Origin: Methanoperedens sp049303315
GTDB lineage: Archaea > Halobacteriota > Methanosarcinia > Methanosarcinales > Methanoperedenaceae
Direction: 5' to 3'
DNA: 64,000 nucleotides
Assembly: GCA_049303315.1 (NCBI GenBank)
Contig: JBAQMZ010000015.1
Coordinates: 1-64,000, forward strand
The notes beneath the pieces are model-generated. The model saw nothing but the letters and a program-made list of their open reading frames with translations. It was not told where the DNA came from and made no database searches. The position numbers were made by a program, and so were the translations under genes. Shown piece after piece: positions 7,716-16,730 of this stretch; the stretch's first letter is position 1, and each line of letters starts with the position of its first letter.

Positions 7716-8917
7716 GGCTGGTTGATGCCTTTGAGCAGGTCTCACTCAGCTTCAGCAGCAATAAATTCAAGACCCTGATGTCAAGCCTTGGGATAATAAT
7801 AGGCGTTATCGCCATCGTTGTCATGCTCTCAGTGGGAGAAGGACTTCAGGAAGGCGTGGGAAAGGCATTCGGGGGAATGAGCCTGGATGTGATTACAGTA
7901 TTCCCCGGAGGCTCCAGTTTTGAAAACGGGAAATTCGTTTACCAGAAGCCTGCTGAATTTGATGAAAAGGACGTGCATGCACTTGAGAATACTGTTGGTG
8001 TTAAAACCGTCTCCCCAAGAACGGGCAACGGTGTATCTATCAAGTTCAGGGACGAAGAGCGCTCTGTATCTATAACCGCTGTCACGGCGACGAAAGAGCC
8101 GGAACTGTCAGATTCAATCGATAAAGGGCGTTTTCTCATGGAATCCGACAGGAGTTCTGTAGTGATAGGCAGCGACATTGCCAATAAAATGTTCAAAATG
8201 CCCCTGAACCCTGGTATGCGTATAAGCATCAAAAATAACGACGTGAGCAAAGAGTTCACCATCGTGGGCATCCTTACGGAAAAAGAGATGACCTCGGCTT
8301 TCGGTGGAAATTCGAACATGGAAATTTTCACCACGCATCAGGCATTAAAAGACCTGCTTGATGTAAAGAACTATTCGTATTCCCAGATACTTGTGATAGT
8401 AGAAGATCAGAACCAGATAGAGATAACTTCGCAAAAAGTGGATGAATCCCTGCGAAGGCTGCATAAAGACGAAGCATACACTGTGTTTATGATGAAATCG
8501 ATTCTTGAAGGAATCGGTCAGGTGCTGACCATGGTGAAATATGCCCTCGGCGGCATAGGTACAATAGCTCTCATAGTTGGAGGCATCGGCATAGTCAATG
8601 TAATGATGCTCACGGTGACCGAGCGTGTAAAGGAAATAGGGGTGATGAAAGCGGTAGGCGCAACAAAAGAAAACATCCAGATGATATTTATGCTTGAGTC
8701 AGGACTTCTTGGACTGGTAAGCGGTCTGATAGGTATTATCATTGGCGCGGGAATCTCAATACTGATATCTACGCTCGGCTCAATTCCGATAGCGGTCACA
8801 TGGACTTCGTTGGCAATCGGACTTCTTTTCGGGGTGATTACGACCACTTTGGCTGGCGTCTATCCTGCAAATAAGGCAGCAAGGCTTGACCCTGTGGAAG
8901 CGCTGCGGGCTGAGTGA
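7712..8917 (+). CDS. MacB-like FtsX-domain ABC permease
   Basis: 401 residues. N-terminal helix (LGIIIGVIAIVVMLSVGEG), a large extracellular MacB_PCD domain (about 45-260) and three C-terminal helices of the FtsX domain, with the conserved TERVKEIGVMKAVGAT coupling loop and ending YPANKAARLDPVEALRAE. Start overlaps the stop of the upstream gene. With the ATPase it forms a complete type VII ABC system; such systems act as mechanotransmitters or export peptides, lipoproteins or drugs. The substrate is unknown. Confidence 0.9.
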   Translation: MRLVDAFEQVSLSFSSNKFKTLMSSLGIIIGVIAIVVMLSVGEGLQEGVGKAFGGMSLDVITVFPGGSSFENGKFVYQKPAEFDEKDVHALENTVGVKTVSPRTGNGVSIKFRDEERSVSITAVTATKEPELSDSIDKGRFLMESDRSSVVIGSDIANKMFKMPLNPGMRISIKNNDVSKEFTIVGILTEKEMTSAFGGNSNMEIFTTHQALKDLLDVKNYSYSQILVIVEDQNQIEITSQKVDESLRRLHKDEAYTVFMMKSILEGIGQVLTMVKYALGGIGTIALIVGGIGIVNVMMLTVTERVKEIGVMKAVGATKENIQMIFMLESGLLGLVSGLIGIIIGAGISILISTLGSIPIAVTWTSLAIGLLFGVITTTLAGVYPANKAARLDPVEALRAE

Positions 8918-9180
8918 TGATAGTAATGAAAGAAAGCGAGATAATCTTCGACATCATCAAAGGCGGCGCAGCTTCAGGCATTTTGATAGCGAAAAAATCC
9001 CCGGCGCCGCCCAAAAAGATGACACTTGAAAAGGTCAGCATCAATGGCGCCGAGGGAAAAATAATGTCCGGGTTTGGAGAGAGCAAAATACTCACATGGA
9101 ACATCGGAAATCTTGAACTGACGGTTTCCAGCCCATTGAGCAAGGAAGAACTGGTTAAAGTGGCGGGGTCTATAAAATGA
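8917..9180 (+). CDS. DUF4367-like small protein, last gene of the ABC operon
   Basis: 87 residues. The C-terminal part (TWNIGNLELTVSSPLSKEEL followed by VKVAGSIK) resembles the end of DUF4367/LolA-like domains, which read W..g.l.y.l.g.ls.eel..iA.si. No signal peptide is visible, so it may be a domain that has lost its secretion signal or start. TGATG overlap with the permease shows co-translation. Function uncertain. Confidence 0.6.
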   Translation: MIVMKESEIIFDIIKGGAASGILIAKKSPAPPKKMTLEKVSINGAEGKIMSGFGESKILTWNIGNLELTVSSPLSKEELVKVAGSIK

Positions 9181-9227
9181 CCCCTTAAACTGAACAAATT
9201 ACCAGGGTATTTAATTGATTTCCAATA

Positions 9228-10025
9228 TCACTTTTTCCTTTTTCTTCTCACCCTTGTTATACCAAGTTTCCTGATGCTCCCGATTGTACCAAGATTCGTG
9301 CCGTCAAGCAGATACGCAGTCGCTTTTTCAAGCTCGATTGCATGATGAGCAAAGACCGGGCCCAGCAGTTCTTCATGAATGGACTCGTTAAAAGGTATCC
9401 CGCCGCATAATTCATTGAATGCGGGCATTATAATAACCTCCGGGTCATTCCACACAATATCCCCGTAATATTCCCTGATGGCTTTTTCAATAAAATGCGT
9501 CCGTATCCATACCTCCTCAGAAACAGCATGGCCGAGAGGGTCTGTGAACCTTATCGTGGGATGGTTGTGCGACATTACAACATGCGATGCTGATAGCAAT
9601 TCAGCACCAGGCCATGTATGGCCGTGGAAATAACCCACGCCGTCAAGCACAAAACCCCTCATCTCATGCATCGTCACGTTTTCAGGGATAAGAGCATCTA
9701 TATCCCCGTCATGGTTGCCGGGAACGATATCCACTGGCGCCAAGGCCGCTATTGTCCTCAGGAATTCCGGGACTTCCTTCTTTTCCTGCCATGATGTCCT
9801 GGGCACATTGTGTTTGATATCCCCGAGAAGTACTATCCTGTCTGGATTTACTTTTTCAATATAATCGCAGATGCGTTTTTTGCGCTTCTCAACCTGGCTG
9901 GGAATAGAAAAACCGCGATGATAAAGTTCCCATTCTATCCCCAGGTGTACATCGGCGATCACAAGCGTCTTTTTGGTGTTTTCAACGATAAGAGCAGGCT
10001 CATTCAATAGAGGATTGATTTCCAT
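9228..10025 (-). CDS. Calcineurin-type metallophosphoesterase (COG1407-like)
   Basis: 265 residues with the five metallophosphoesterase blocks: DVHLG (D25, H27), GDIKHN, GNHDGD, HNHPT and GHTW. The two-metal site is complete. Archaeal and bacterial members of this ICC-like group are often linked to the helicase Lhr and thought to act in DNA repair. Here it follows the two RPA-operon genes with only 2 bases between genes, supporting a role with single-stranded DNA. Actual substrate unknown. Confidence 0.82.
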   Translation of the reverse strand: MEINPLLNEPALIVENTKKTLVIADVHLGIEWELYHRGFSIPSQVEKRKKRICDYIEKVNPDRIVLLGDIKHNVPRTSWQEKKEVPEFLRTIAALAPVDIVPGNHDGDIDALIPENVTMHEMRGFVLDGVGYFHGHTWPGAELLSASHVVMSHNHPTIRFTDPLGHAVSEEVWIRTHFIEKAIREYYGDIVWNDPEVIIMPAFNELCGGIPFNESIHEELLGPVFAHHAIELEKATAYLLDGTNLGTIGSIRKLGITRVRRKRKK

Positions 10026-10027
10026 TC

Positions 10028-11047
10028 TCAGACTTTCCGCAGCACCCCGATTTTCGGCTCATAGCATCTTCCTTCATCCATAAGCTCCTTGATACCTGCC
10101 TCCACGGATTCCGGCTTAATACCGGCATTCATCGCGGTTTCAACAACCGAAGAATAAGAAATTCCCTTCCCTGTATCAAGTTTGTCGATTATGGCTGCAA
10201 TGGCTTCTTTGGGTTCAGGCGTCTTTTCGATCTCAGTAATACCGGGTTCCTGCGGGCTTTCGGCTTCTTCTTTTTCTTCTTTTATTTCTTCCATCTTGAG
10301 TTCCTGTAGAAGTGGCTCATCGCCTGAACCCTGTGGGTTCTCGCTCGCTTGCACGCCCTCTGCCTGTCCCTTTCCAACTGCCTGTTCCTGGGCACCGCTC
10401 TCTGAAGTAATCGTCTTTACTGCATGGATTACGGCGTTTTTAAGTTCCAGTTTGATTTTATCCAGGTTTTTATAATGCTGGAGCGCACGCGCGGCTCCAT
10501 CTGCAAGCAGGGGACTTGCTCCTTTTTTCTGCAAAAATTCCCTCAATTCATCACCGGATAAACCAGAGTTCAAGGCTTCTTCCATAAACTTTATGCGTTC
10601 CAGCGTGCGCTCTGCCGTATCCAGAACCCATCTATCCCTCTGCTTTTCATCAGCTGCATTCATTTCCTCGGGCCTGACCGATATATAGACACTTCCGTCC
10701 TCGGGCTCGTATTTTCTTGCTTTCCCCACAATCGCTACGTATGCAGGCACCTGCAATTCAGACAAAAAAATAGCGGCTTCGGGCTGGTACTGCCCTGCAT
10801 AAACGGTAAACACGCCAGTCGGGTCTGCCACGCGTGCGCGCCAGAGGTTATTGTCCTTGCCGATTTTCTCAACTTCGGTGACTACCCCGACAATAAAGAG
10901 CCTGTTGCACTTCACTCCTGTTGGCGTAATGATATAATTCGGGGCGCGCTCATCCCCTTCACTGACATGCAGATTTGACCTGTTAAATTCGTGGGCAAAA
11001 ATGCGCCATGCAATTTCCCTGTCCATTATCTTTTCAGTCTTTTCCAT
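10028..11047 (-). CDS. RPA-associated protein (COG3390-type)
   Basis: 339 residues: an N-terminal OB fold (about 45-130), a helical stretch, an acidic low-complexity linker (about 215-285, rich in E, K and P) and a C-terminal winged-helix-like segment (about 285-339). This architecture and the position directly behind RPA match the euryarchaeal RPA-associated protein family, which binds RPA and helps coat single-stranded DNA. One base separates it from the RPA gene. Confidence 0.85.
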   Translation of the reverse strand: MEKTEKIMDREIAWRIFAHEFNRSNLHVSEGDERAPNYIITPTGVKCNRLFIVGVVTEVEKIGKDNNLWRARVADPTGVFTVYAGQYQPEAAIFLSELQVPAYVAIVGKARKYEPEDGSVYISVRPEEMNAADEKQRDRWVLDTAERTLERIKFMEEALNSGLSGDELREFLQKKGASPLLADGAARALQHYKNLDKIKLELKNAVIHAVKTITSESGAQEQAVGKGQAEGVQASENPQGSGDEPLLQELKMEEIKEEKEEAESPQEPGITEIEKTPEPKEAIAAIIDKLDTGKGISYSSVVETAMNAGIKPESVEAGIKELMDEGRCYEPKIGVLRKV

Positions 11048-11048
11048 A

Positions 11049-12314
11049 TTATCCCCCTATCCTCCCGAGCAGTTCATTTGCTTTTTCCCTGGTTATTTCC
11101 TGCGGTTCCCACACATCATTTGCCACAAGCGTAATCCCGAATTCGCCTTTTGACATATTACCCCTTGCAGCGAGAATTTTTCCGATAAGTTTCTTTTTGA
11201 TTTCATCTTCCACGGCTTTCTGGGACATGGCTGTTTTTGCCATCTTTTGCGCTTCCTCGATTGTATATCCGCATATTTTCTGCGTGAGCCCGGCATCGAG
11301 AACGAGTGTCAGCGCCCCGGTTCCATCATCGATTATTGCTTTAATCCGCATGTCCATTTTTTCATCCACTTTACCGTGGACACGGCACATGCCTTTCTGG
11401 ATTACCCGTGAACATTCGGGGCAGCGGGCTATCAATCCCGACCCCGGTCTTATGGAAAGGAGGTTCCCTTCTATTATAATATCGTAAGCACCGTCTTTCC
11501 CGATGATATCCCCTATCCTGACGCTTCCGGTTTCTTTATATTCCATCCTCGTATCGAGTTTTATTACAGTGCTGTTTTCATTGATATTCAGGGTGGGAAC
11601 GCCCCGGAATGACCTTATATATGCGTTTTTCACTTCAACCGTGTTCCCGGCTGCAAGCTCTGGAAGTATTACCCATGCCGTAAATGGAATTTTGGTATTT
11701 TCATCTGCCGCGATGCCGACCAGAATTTTTTTAGCGCCGTCTTTTGTATTGATATCATGCGTTTCCATATTCAGGATGGTGAACACGGCATGTACATTAA
11801 TGTCCCCGTCCTTTAATTCTGCAAGTTTTTTAATCTCGCTTTCCTGGTTGATTTCAATCTTTGAAGTAAGTTTTGTTACTTTTGATTTGTTCCCGAAATT
11901 TATCTCGGGCCGTTCCTGCCAGTTTCTCACATAAGCCTGCATGACCCTTATTACATCGCCCGCTTTAAGGTCAAAATCCGACCATGCCGTGAAACTTCTT
12001 GCAGTCGTCTCATCACATATAGTCCCTGAAAAAATGGTCTTTTCAACATTTTTTATATTAACCGTTTTCTGGGAGATTTCCAGAACCTGCCCGGTTATTT
12101 CGATGTTGCGGTCCCCTATTTGTATATCCTTTAGTTTCTTGATTGTAGTTTTTTCCCCACCGCCATATTTCTTAATCAGGCTTCTCTTGGCTTCGCTAAG
12201 TGGTACCCTGTATTCAAGCAGCTTTTTTAGGTCTGCGATAATATTACTTTCATCTACTTCGTTATCGAGCGCCCTTTTTATTTCTTCGACATGGGGCGCA
12301 AATTCAAGTTCCAT
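11049..12314 (-). CDS. rpa: Replication protein A, multi-OB subunit with zinc finger
   Basis: 421 residues: helical N-terminus (1-55), OB folds at about 62-150 and 165-255, and a third OB domain from about 263 with an inserted zinc finger (C298, C301, C310, H313). This is the euryarchaeal RPA41-like form. It coats single-stranded DNA in replication and repair. First gene of an operon with the RPA-associated protein and the phosphoesterase. A second, zinc-finger-free RPA lies at 49822-50946. Confidence 0.92.
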   Translation of the reverse strand: MELEFAPHVEEIKRALDNEVDESNIIADLKKLLEYRVPLSEAKRSLIKKYGGGEKTTIKKLKDIQIGDRNIEITGQVLEISQKTVNIKNVEKTIFSGTICDETTARSFTAWSDFDLKAGDVIRVMQAYVRNWQERPEINFGNKSKVTKLTSKIEINQESEIKKLAELKDGDINVHAVFTILNMETHDINTKDGAKKILVGIAADENTKIPFTAWVILPELAAGNTVEVKNAYIRSFRGVPTLNINENSTVIKLDTRMEYKETGSVRIGDIIGKDGAYDIIIEGNLLSIRPGSGLIARCPECSRVIQKGMCRVHGKVDEKMDMRIKAIIDDGTGALTLVLDAGLTQKICGYTIEEAQKMAKTAMSQKAVEDEIKKKLIGKILAARGNMSKGEFGITLVANDVWEPQEITREKANELLGRIGG

Positions 12315-12616
12315 AAAGCCTCCTTCTTTGACGACCCAAAATTATTCTTTCAAGAGGGGTTCATCAACCTGACCGATGGAATAAGTGCTATATGGCAATA
12401 AAAGATAAAAAACCATCGGATAATTTTATACAAACATTCATTTAGGCTGCGAAAAGAATCGATTATGGTTAATCTAACCGTTAAGCGATTGCATGCTTGC
12501 CATGTGATAAGGGGCTATATGGTTTAACAATGTGCCATTTTTGTTTTGCTATATTGTATTTTCCCATATACTGACGCGTACGTGCTGTAAGGCGCTGTTG
12601 AAGAAAGACTGAAACA
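12315..12616. other. Non-coding stretch between RPA and the nucleotidyltransferase gene
   Basis: About 300 bases upstream of RPA. It holds the RPA promoter on the minus strand and an AT-rich spacer. I see no convincing reading frame, RNA gene or repeat. Confidence 0.5.
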
Positions 12617-12646
12617 TTTATATTACAGTTGTTACAATATTGTCAC
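12617..12646 (+). promoter_or_regulatory. TATA box and palindromic operator of the MNT/HEPN-like pair
   Basis: TTTATATT (12617-12624) is followed by the near-perfect palindrome GTTACAATATTGTCAC (12631-12646, 7 of 8 positions matched). The next gene's ATG is at 12649, so the transcript is probably leaderless and the palindrome covers the initiation site. The HTH domain of that gene is a natural candidate to bind it. Confidence 0.55.
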
Positions 12647-12648
12647 AT

Positions 12649-13188
12649 ATGTTACAAAAATATAACAAATGGAAAGTGGTTAAGGTCTTCTTTGAGAATC
12701 CGAATCCGGAAGGCGCAGGATTCCAATTAAGAGAGATTGGCAGAATTACAAATCTTGCCACAACTTCTGTAAAGCGGTATCTGGACGAACTGGTTAATGA
12801 AGAACTGGTTTTACTATCCAAACACAGGATACATGCATATCCTGTTTATCGGGCTAACATGGACAGCGAAAAATTCAGGTTCCTGAAAAAAATAGATACA
12901 ATAATGACCTTAAAAGACTCAGGCTTAATAGAGTTTCTTGATAGCGAATATATGCCTGACGTTATGATTTTGTTCGGCTCTGCATCACGAGGCGAAGATA
13001 CAATAAAAAGCGATATAGACTTATACCTGATGTGCAAAGAAAGAAAGATGGACTTACAGGATTTCGAGAAAAAAATAAAAAGAAAAATCAGCCTGTTATT
13101 TAGCAAAGATTTTGGTGAACTCAGCAATGAATTGAAAAACAACATAATAAATGGGACAATTTTAAAAGGCTACCTGAAGGTGTTCTGA
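12649..13188 (+). CDS. HTH-fused MNT-type nucleotidyltransferase (antitoxin-like)
   Basis: 179 residues. The N-terminal 1-75 is a winged helix-turn-helix (REIGRITNLATTSVKRYLDE); the C-terminal part is a minimal nucleotidyltransferase with GSASRGEDTIKSDIDLYL (G110-S111, D122, D124 the metal-binding pair). I take the ATG at 12649 rather than TTG at 12640, which lies in the operator. It overlaps the next gene by one base. In MNT/HEPN modules the MNT enzyme adenylylates and silences the HEPN toxin; the fused HTH suggests autorepression. Confidence 0.8.
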   Translation: MLQKYNKWKVVKVFFENPNPEGAGFQLREIGRITNLATTSVKRYLDELVNEELVLLSKHRIHAYPVYRANMDSEKFRFLKKIDTIMTLKDSGLIEFLDSEYMPDVMILFGSASRGEDTIKSDIDLYLMCKERKMDLQDFEKKIKRKISLLFSKDFGELSNELKNNIINGTILKGYLKVF

Positions 13189-13598
13189 TGGAAGAAGGCA
13201 TCATAAAAACCATCCCTGACAGGGAAAAGGCAAAATCCATCTTGAAAATGGTGGAAACCACAATGGAAATGATAAGCGCAATAGACTCCAGGAAATATCC
13301 ATCCAACGTACTTAAGGAATATTATGAGGTCATTCGGGAGCTTATTACAGTCATTTTACTTTTGGATGGGTACAAGACGCAGGGAGAAGGGGCGCATAAA
13401 AAACTGATAGAGTATCTGGAGAAAAATTACCCGGAATTCAAAGGACATGAGATTTCACTCCTTGATGACCTGAGATTGACAAGAAATCGTATCGCTTATA
13501 ACGGATTTTTCGTAACCGATGAGTATCTGGAAAGAAAAATGAAAGAAATTCTGGCGATAATAGAAAAACTTAGAGTGATCATCTATAAAAAACTGTGA
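13188..13598 (+). CDS. HEPN-like partner of the nucleotidyltransferase
   Basis: 136 residues, all helical. The region LRLTRNRIAYNGFFV has the HEPN active-site layout RN-x3-H, but the histidine position is Y104 (R99, N100). HEPN toxins cleave RNA using R and H, so this protein either uses a variant site or has lost RNase activity. It is translationally coupled to the MNT gene. The pairing strongly suggests a toxin-antitoxin module or a derived regulator. Confidence 0.68.
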   Translation: MEEGIIKTIPDREKAKSILKMVETTMEMISAIDSRKYPSNVLKEYYEVIRELITVILLLDGYKTQGEGAHKKLIEYLEKNYPEFKGHEISLLDDLRLTRNRIAYNGFFVTDEYLERKMKEILAIIEKLRVIIYKKL

Positions 13599-13601
13599 CC
13601 G

Positions 13602-14375
13602 CTATTTCCCCAAATCCACAACCTCATAATTCAATCCCTCGGACTCAAGCCTGTTGAGCAGCGAAGGAACCTCCTCGTCCACCGAAACTACAAGCGAGGA
13701 AAGCCCATGAAATGCAGCCTCCACGACTGATTCTTTGGCCCCGAAGAGAATACCGGGCTGGATATTGATTTTACGAAGAGATATCAGCGCCTCGACGCCT
13801 ATCGCTGCGATATACGGCTTATTCTCAACATGTTTCTTTAGCATCTCGTAATCCACATTCCGGGAACCACCTTTCTCTACTCGTGGCACCTTGCAGATGG
13901 TAATATTGACCGGCGCAAAACTTATCATACCCTTCAAATCCGTCACCCCGACATCTTCTCCTTCCACCGCATCTGATATTGTAATACCAGTGACCTCGCC
14001 TTTTGAACCTGCAAACAGCAAACCATTCTCCATCCGGAGCGAGACCTTTTGCCCTTTTTTAAATCTTTCCATTGCAATTGCAGTAGCTACCGAGACGTGG
14101 CTTACAATATCCTCCATGACAAAACGGGCGTATTTTTTAAGCTCCTGCGCCCTTTCAAGGACCCACTCAATGCCTTTTTTGGTAACACGGTAACGCACCC
14201 TGCCGTCTGAGTATAAAAGCCCGTCCGATACAAGGTCTTTGATATATTCCGAAACCGCCTGAGGTGTTATGCCTATCTTATCCGCAATCTCTTTCTGCAT
14301 TACATCAGGCTGGTGTGCGGCTATTTCAACAAGAATCTGGAATTTAGTTATTTCTTTTTTACTCCGCAGTATCAT
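13602..14375 (-). CDS. Archaeal HTH regulator with C-terminal ligand-like domain
   Basis: 257 residues. The first 70 form a MarR/winged-helix domain (KEIADKIGITPQAVSEYIKD, then a beta wing SDGLLYSDGRVRYRVTKKG). Residues 100-150 look like a small beta-barrel, and 155-257 an alpha/beta domain. This family of predicted transcriptional regulators is widespread in methanogens; targets are not known to me. It converges on the HEPN-like gene with only 3 bases between stops. Confidence 0.7.
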   Translation of the reverse strand: MILRSKKEITKFQILVEIAAHQPDVMQKEIADKIGITPQAVSEYIKDLVSDGLLYSDGRVRYRVTKKGIEWVLERAQELKKYARFVMEDIVSHVSVATAIAMERFKKGQKVSLRMENGLLFAGSKGEVTGITISDAVEGEDVGVTDLKGMISFAPVNITICKVPRVEKGGSRNVDYEMLKKHVENKPYIAAIGVEALISLRKINIQPGILFGAKESVVEAAFHGLSSLVVSVDEEVPSLLNRLESEGLNYEVVDLGK

Positions 14376-14580
14376 AAAGGGTTACGCCCCTTTAGGACGT
14401 CCCGAGTCACGCCTGTCTTCGACACGCTTTGCGAACGGGAGGGCGTGTCCGGGTATGGCGCACCATACCCGTCGTTTGAAAAGCGACACCTCGCTTTATG
14501 CGGTGTTGGGGTATGCTTTGCATGCCCCTCGACTTTGCTAAAGGTTTCAAACCTTTTTGATAAAACTTTCTTAAAGTTTT
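14376..14580. repeat. Array of consecutive hairpins filling an intergenic gap
   Basis: Almost every base lies in an inverted repeat: AAAGGG/CCCTTT (14376-14393), GACACGC/GCGTGTC (14421-14449), GGGTATGG/CCATACCC (14451-14470, 8 bp perfect), 14471-14487 (7 bp), 14486-14506 (bulged), GGGGTATGC/GCATGCCCC (14508-14528), AAAGGTTT/AAACCTTT (14540-14556) and AAAACTTT/AAAGTTTT (14562-14580). GC-rich in the centre, unlike the flanks. A shorter element with the shared string CCCGAGTC and a GGGAGGGCG half lies near 46611. It looks like a mobile palindromic repeat, or a structured RNA. Confidence 0.6.
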
Positions 14581-15090
14581 TCATTCGGTTTCCCCGAACA
14601 GTTCAATCCTCTGTCCTTTCACTGATAGGATGTGTGAACGCCTTGCGACCGCGCGGATGAACATAATACTCTTATCTACTACCCTCTGCAGGCCGTTCAT
14701 TGATTGATTTCCGGCTTTAACTTCTTTCTCTATTATCTCAATATAATTCCTTATTTCGCTATCGCTTTTAAAAGTGACCATTATCATGTCGCTTAAATCT
14801 TCAACGCTGCATTGGAAATTGACCTGGACCCTGGAATAAGACGAATGATATTCTTTTTCAGGGGTTTTCCCGGGCTGCGGCATTCGCCACTTGCTTTCCA
14901 CAAATCCGCTCTTTTTCAAAATATCAAGACTTTCCCGCGGTTTAAACCCAACTTCTTTCTCAATCTCCTCTTCGGTTTTCCAGCCATTTTGGAGGCAATC
15001 GAAAACTTTTTTATGTGCATCAGAACCGAATGCACGAAGAAGTGGAACAATGTCCGATGGTTCATTAATAATACGAGTTCTTTTTCCCAT
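14581..15090 (-). CDS. ArsR-like winged-helix regulator
   Basis: 169 residues. An N-terminal HTH (about 15-75: GSDAHKKVFDCLQNGWKTEE, then a helix with KPRESLDILKKSG and a wing) is followed by a beta-rich segment and a helical C-terminus. Similar predicted regulators are common in Methanosarcinales; no ligand is evident. No cysteine metal site of the ArsR/SmtB kind is visible. The stop abuts the hairpin array. Confidence 0.68.
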   Translation of the reverse strand: MGKRTRIINEPSDIVPLLRAFGSDAHKKVFDCLQNGWKTEEEIEKEVGFKPRESLDILKKSGFVESKWRMPQPGKTPEKEYHSSYSRVQVNFQCSVEDLSDMIMVTFKSDSEIRNYIEIIEKEVKAGNQSMNGLQRVVDKSIMFIRAVARRSHILSVKGQRIELFGETE

Positions 15091-15178
15091 GAATGGTCTC
15101 TCTCAAATAGATGTTATACGCTCTCTCAATTAACACGCTATATAATGCATCATAAATGGATAAATGTTTTGAAGAAAA

Positions 15179-15694
15179 CTATACTCTATTAAATATATTT
15201 ATTCCAGTAACGGTTAACACCGTGACCACTATTCCCGCTATCAGAACACCTGCAAATATTGCGAGGAGAGCGTTCTTGAAATTGAAGCCAAAAACAAAAG
15301 CTGCCGCGCAGCCCGTCCACGCACCCGTAGCAGGCAGGGGCACGCCTACGAAGACCGCAAGCCCGATTGACCCGTATTTTTCAAATTCACCGCTGTGCTT
15401 ATGATGGGTCCTGTTGAACAACCATGTAAAATACCTGTCCCATGTATTCCATCGCCGCAGATAATTCGAGACAGGCTCAAGATAGAGAAGCAATGGTATT
15501 ACAGGTAACATATTGCCGATAATCGAGAGGATAAAGGCGGTGAGCGGGTCAAACCCGTATCCATAAGGGGGCTTCAGTATCGCAATTGGGATAGATAACC
15601 GAAGTTCTGCAACTGGCAGCGCTGCGATCAGGATGACCGCAAGCCATGGCGGAATGGAACTGAAAATATTCAAAAGTGTTGCTTCAAGGGTCAT
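15179..15694 (-). CDS. Small multidrug export protein family membrane protein (COG2426-like)
   Basis: 171 residues with five hydrophobic helices and the family's conserved features: PVAELRLSIPIAI near the N-terminus, the polar HHKHSGEFEKYG loop, and the VGVPLPATGAWTG re-entrant-looking motif. The start overlaps the rfcS stop by 4 bases (ATGA), so the two are co-translated. The family name reflects annotation, and transport has not been shown widely. Confidence 0.8.
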   Translation of the reverse strand: MTLEATLLNIFSSIPPWLAVILIAALPVAELRLSIPIAILKPPYGYGFDPLTAFILSIIGNMLPVIPLLLYLEPVSNYLRRWNTWDRYFTWLFNRTHHKHSGEFEKYGSIGLAVFVGVPLPATGAWTGCAAAFVFGFNFKNALLAIFAGVLIAGIVVTVLTVTGINIFNRV

Positions 15695-16656
15695 TTTTTG
15701 CTCGCGCCGCAGAGAATAAAATGGGCTATCAGTGCCTCAAGTTGAATCCGCTCGTTTGCACCCTCCGCCATCCTGAAATCGATTTCACCGATACGGTCAA
15801 TAAGGTCCACTTTCAGCTTGTCGGGAATCGTCATGTCAAACATGGCGCGGTATATCTGTCCTATTATATCCTCGCCTGAAAGCCCCTGCTCAATCAAGAG
15901 GTAATCAAGCTGCGCGCGGGCTTTCATGAAATTCCCCTCAAGGCCAAGCTTTATCAATTCAACCACTTCTTCAGGTTTTGCAGTTGCTGTCGTCTTGTAA
16001 ATTGCATCCATATTAACGGTCTTGTCAAGCATGGCAGCAGCCTGGAGGGCATTGATGGCGCGGCGCATATCGCCTGCCGCTACATATCGTATTGCTTCCA
16101 TCCCGTCATCCGTGAGGGTTACGCCTTCAATTTTGGCGATATGCCTTACTCTTTCCTCAACCGCCGCGCTTGATATCGGTTTGAACCGGTAAATCGCGCA
16201 TCTTGACTGGATGGGTTCGATAATTTTGGAAGAATAATTGCATGAAAGTATGAAACGGCATGAGGCTGTGTATTTTTCCATGGTTCTCCTGAGCGCGGAT
16301 TGCGCATCAGAAGTAAGAGCGTCGGCTTCATCAAGGAAAATTATCTTGAACTCGGCTTCGCCAAGTGGTGCTGTCCTTGCAAAGTTCTTGATTTTATTCC
16401 TGACCACGTCGATGCCGCGTTCATCGCTGGCATTTAACTCGGTGAAATTGTTGGCCCATGATTCGCCAAAAAGCTCACGCGCCACGCATATGGCTGAAGC
16501 GGTTTTCCCGACTCCGGGTGGTCCTGAGAAAAGAAGGTGTGGAAGGTTCCTTGCCTGGATATAGGATTTCAGGCGCTTTATTACTTCAACCTGCCCCACC
16601 ACGTCATCCAGCTTTTTCGGGCGGTATTTTTCAATCCAGATTTCTTCTTTGAGCAT
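15691..16656 (-). CDS. rfcS: Replication factor C small subunit
   Basis: 321 residues, the usual length. RFC boxes are clear: EKYRPKKLDDVVGQ at the N-terminus, Walker A GPPGVGKTA, Walker B with DEADAL, and the SRC arginine-finger motif (IQSRCAIYRF). The AAA+ module is followed by the collar domain. It loads the PCNA clamp with the large subunit, which is not in this window. No inteins are present. Confidence 0.95.
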   Translation of the reverse strand: MLKEEIWIEKYRPKKLDDVVGQVEVIKRLKSYIQARNLPHLLFSGPPGVGKTASAICVARELFGESWANNFTELNASDERGIDVVRNKIKNFARTAPLGEAEFKIIFLDEADALTSDAQSALRRTMEKYTASCRFILSCNYSSKIIEPIQSRCAIYRFKPISSAAVEERVRHIAKIEGVTLTDDGMEAIRYVAAGDMRRAINALQAAAMLDKTVNMDAIYKTTATAKPEEVVELIKLGLEGNFMKARAQLDYLLIEQGLSGEDIIGQIYRAMFDMTIPDKLKVDLIDRIGEIDFRMAEGANERIQLEALIAHFILCGASKK

Positions 16657-16730
16657 GCAAGGCTTATTAAGAAGCAGGTATTATTTAAGTTTCCCTGATT
16701 CTCATCAGCACTCTGCACTATAAGATAAAT

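Noticed and set aside
14376..14580. Possible CRISPR array because of many short repeats
   Set aside because: The elements are different inverted repeats, not identical direct repeats with equal spacers.
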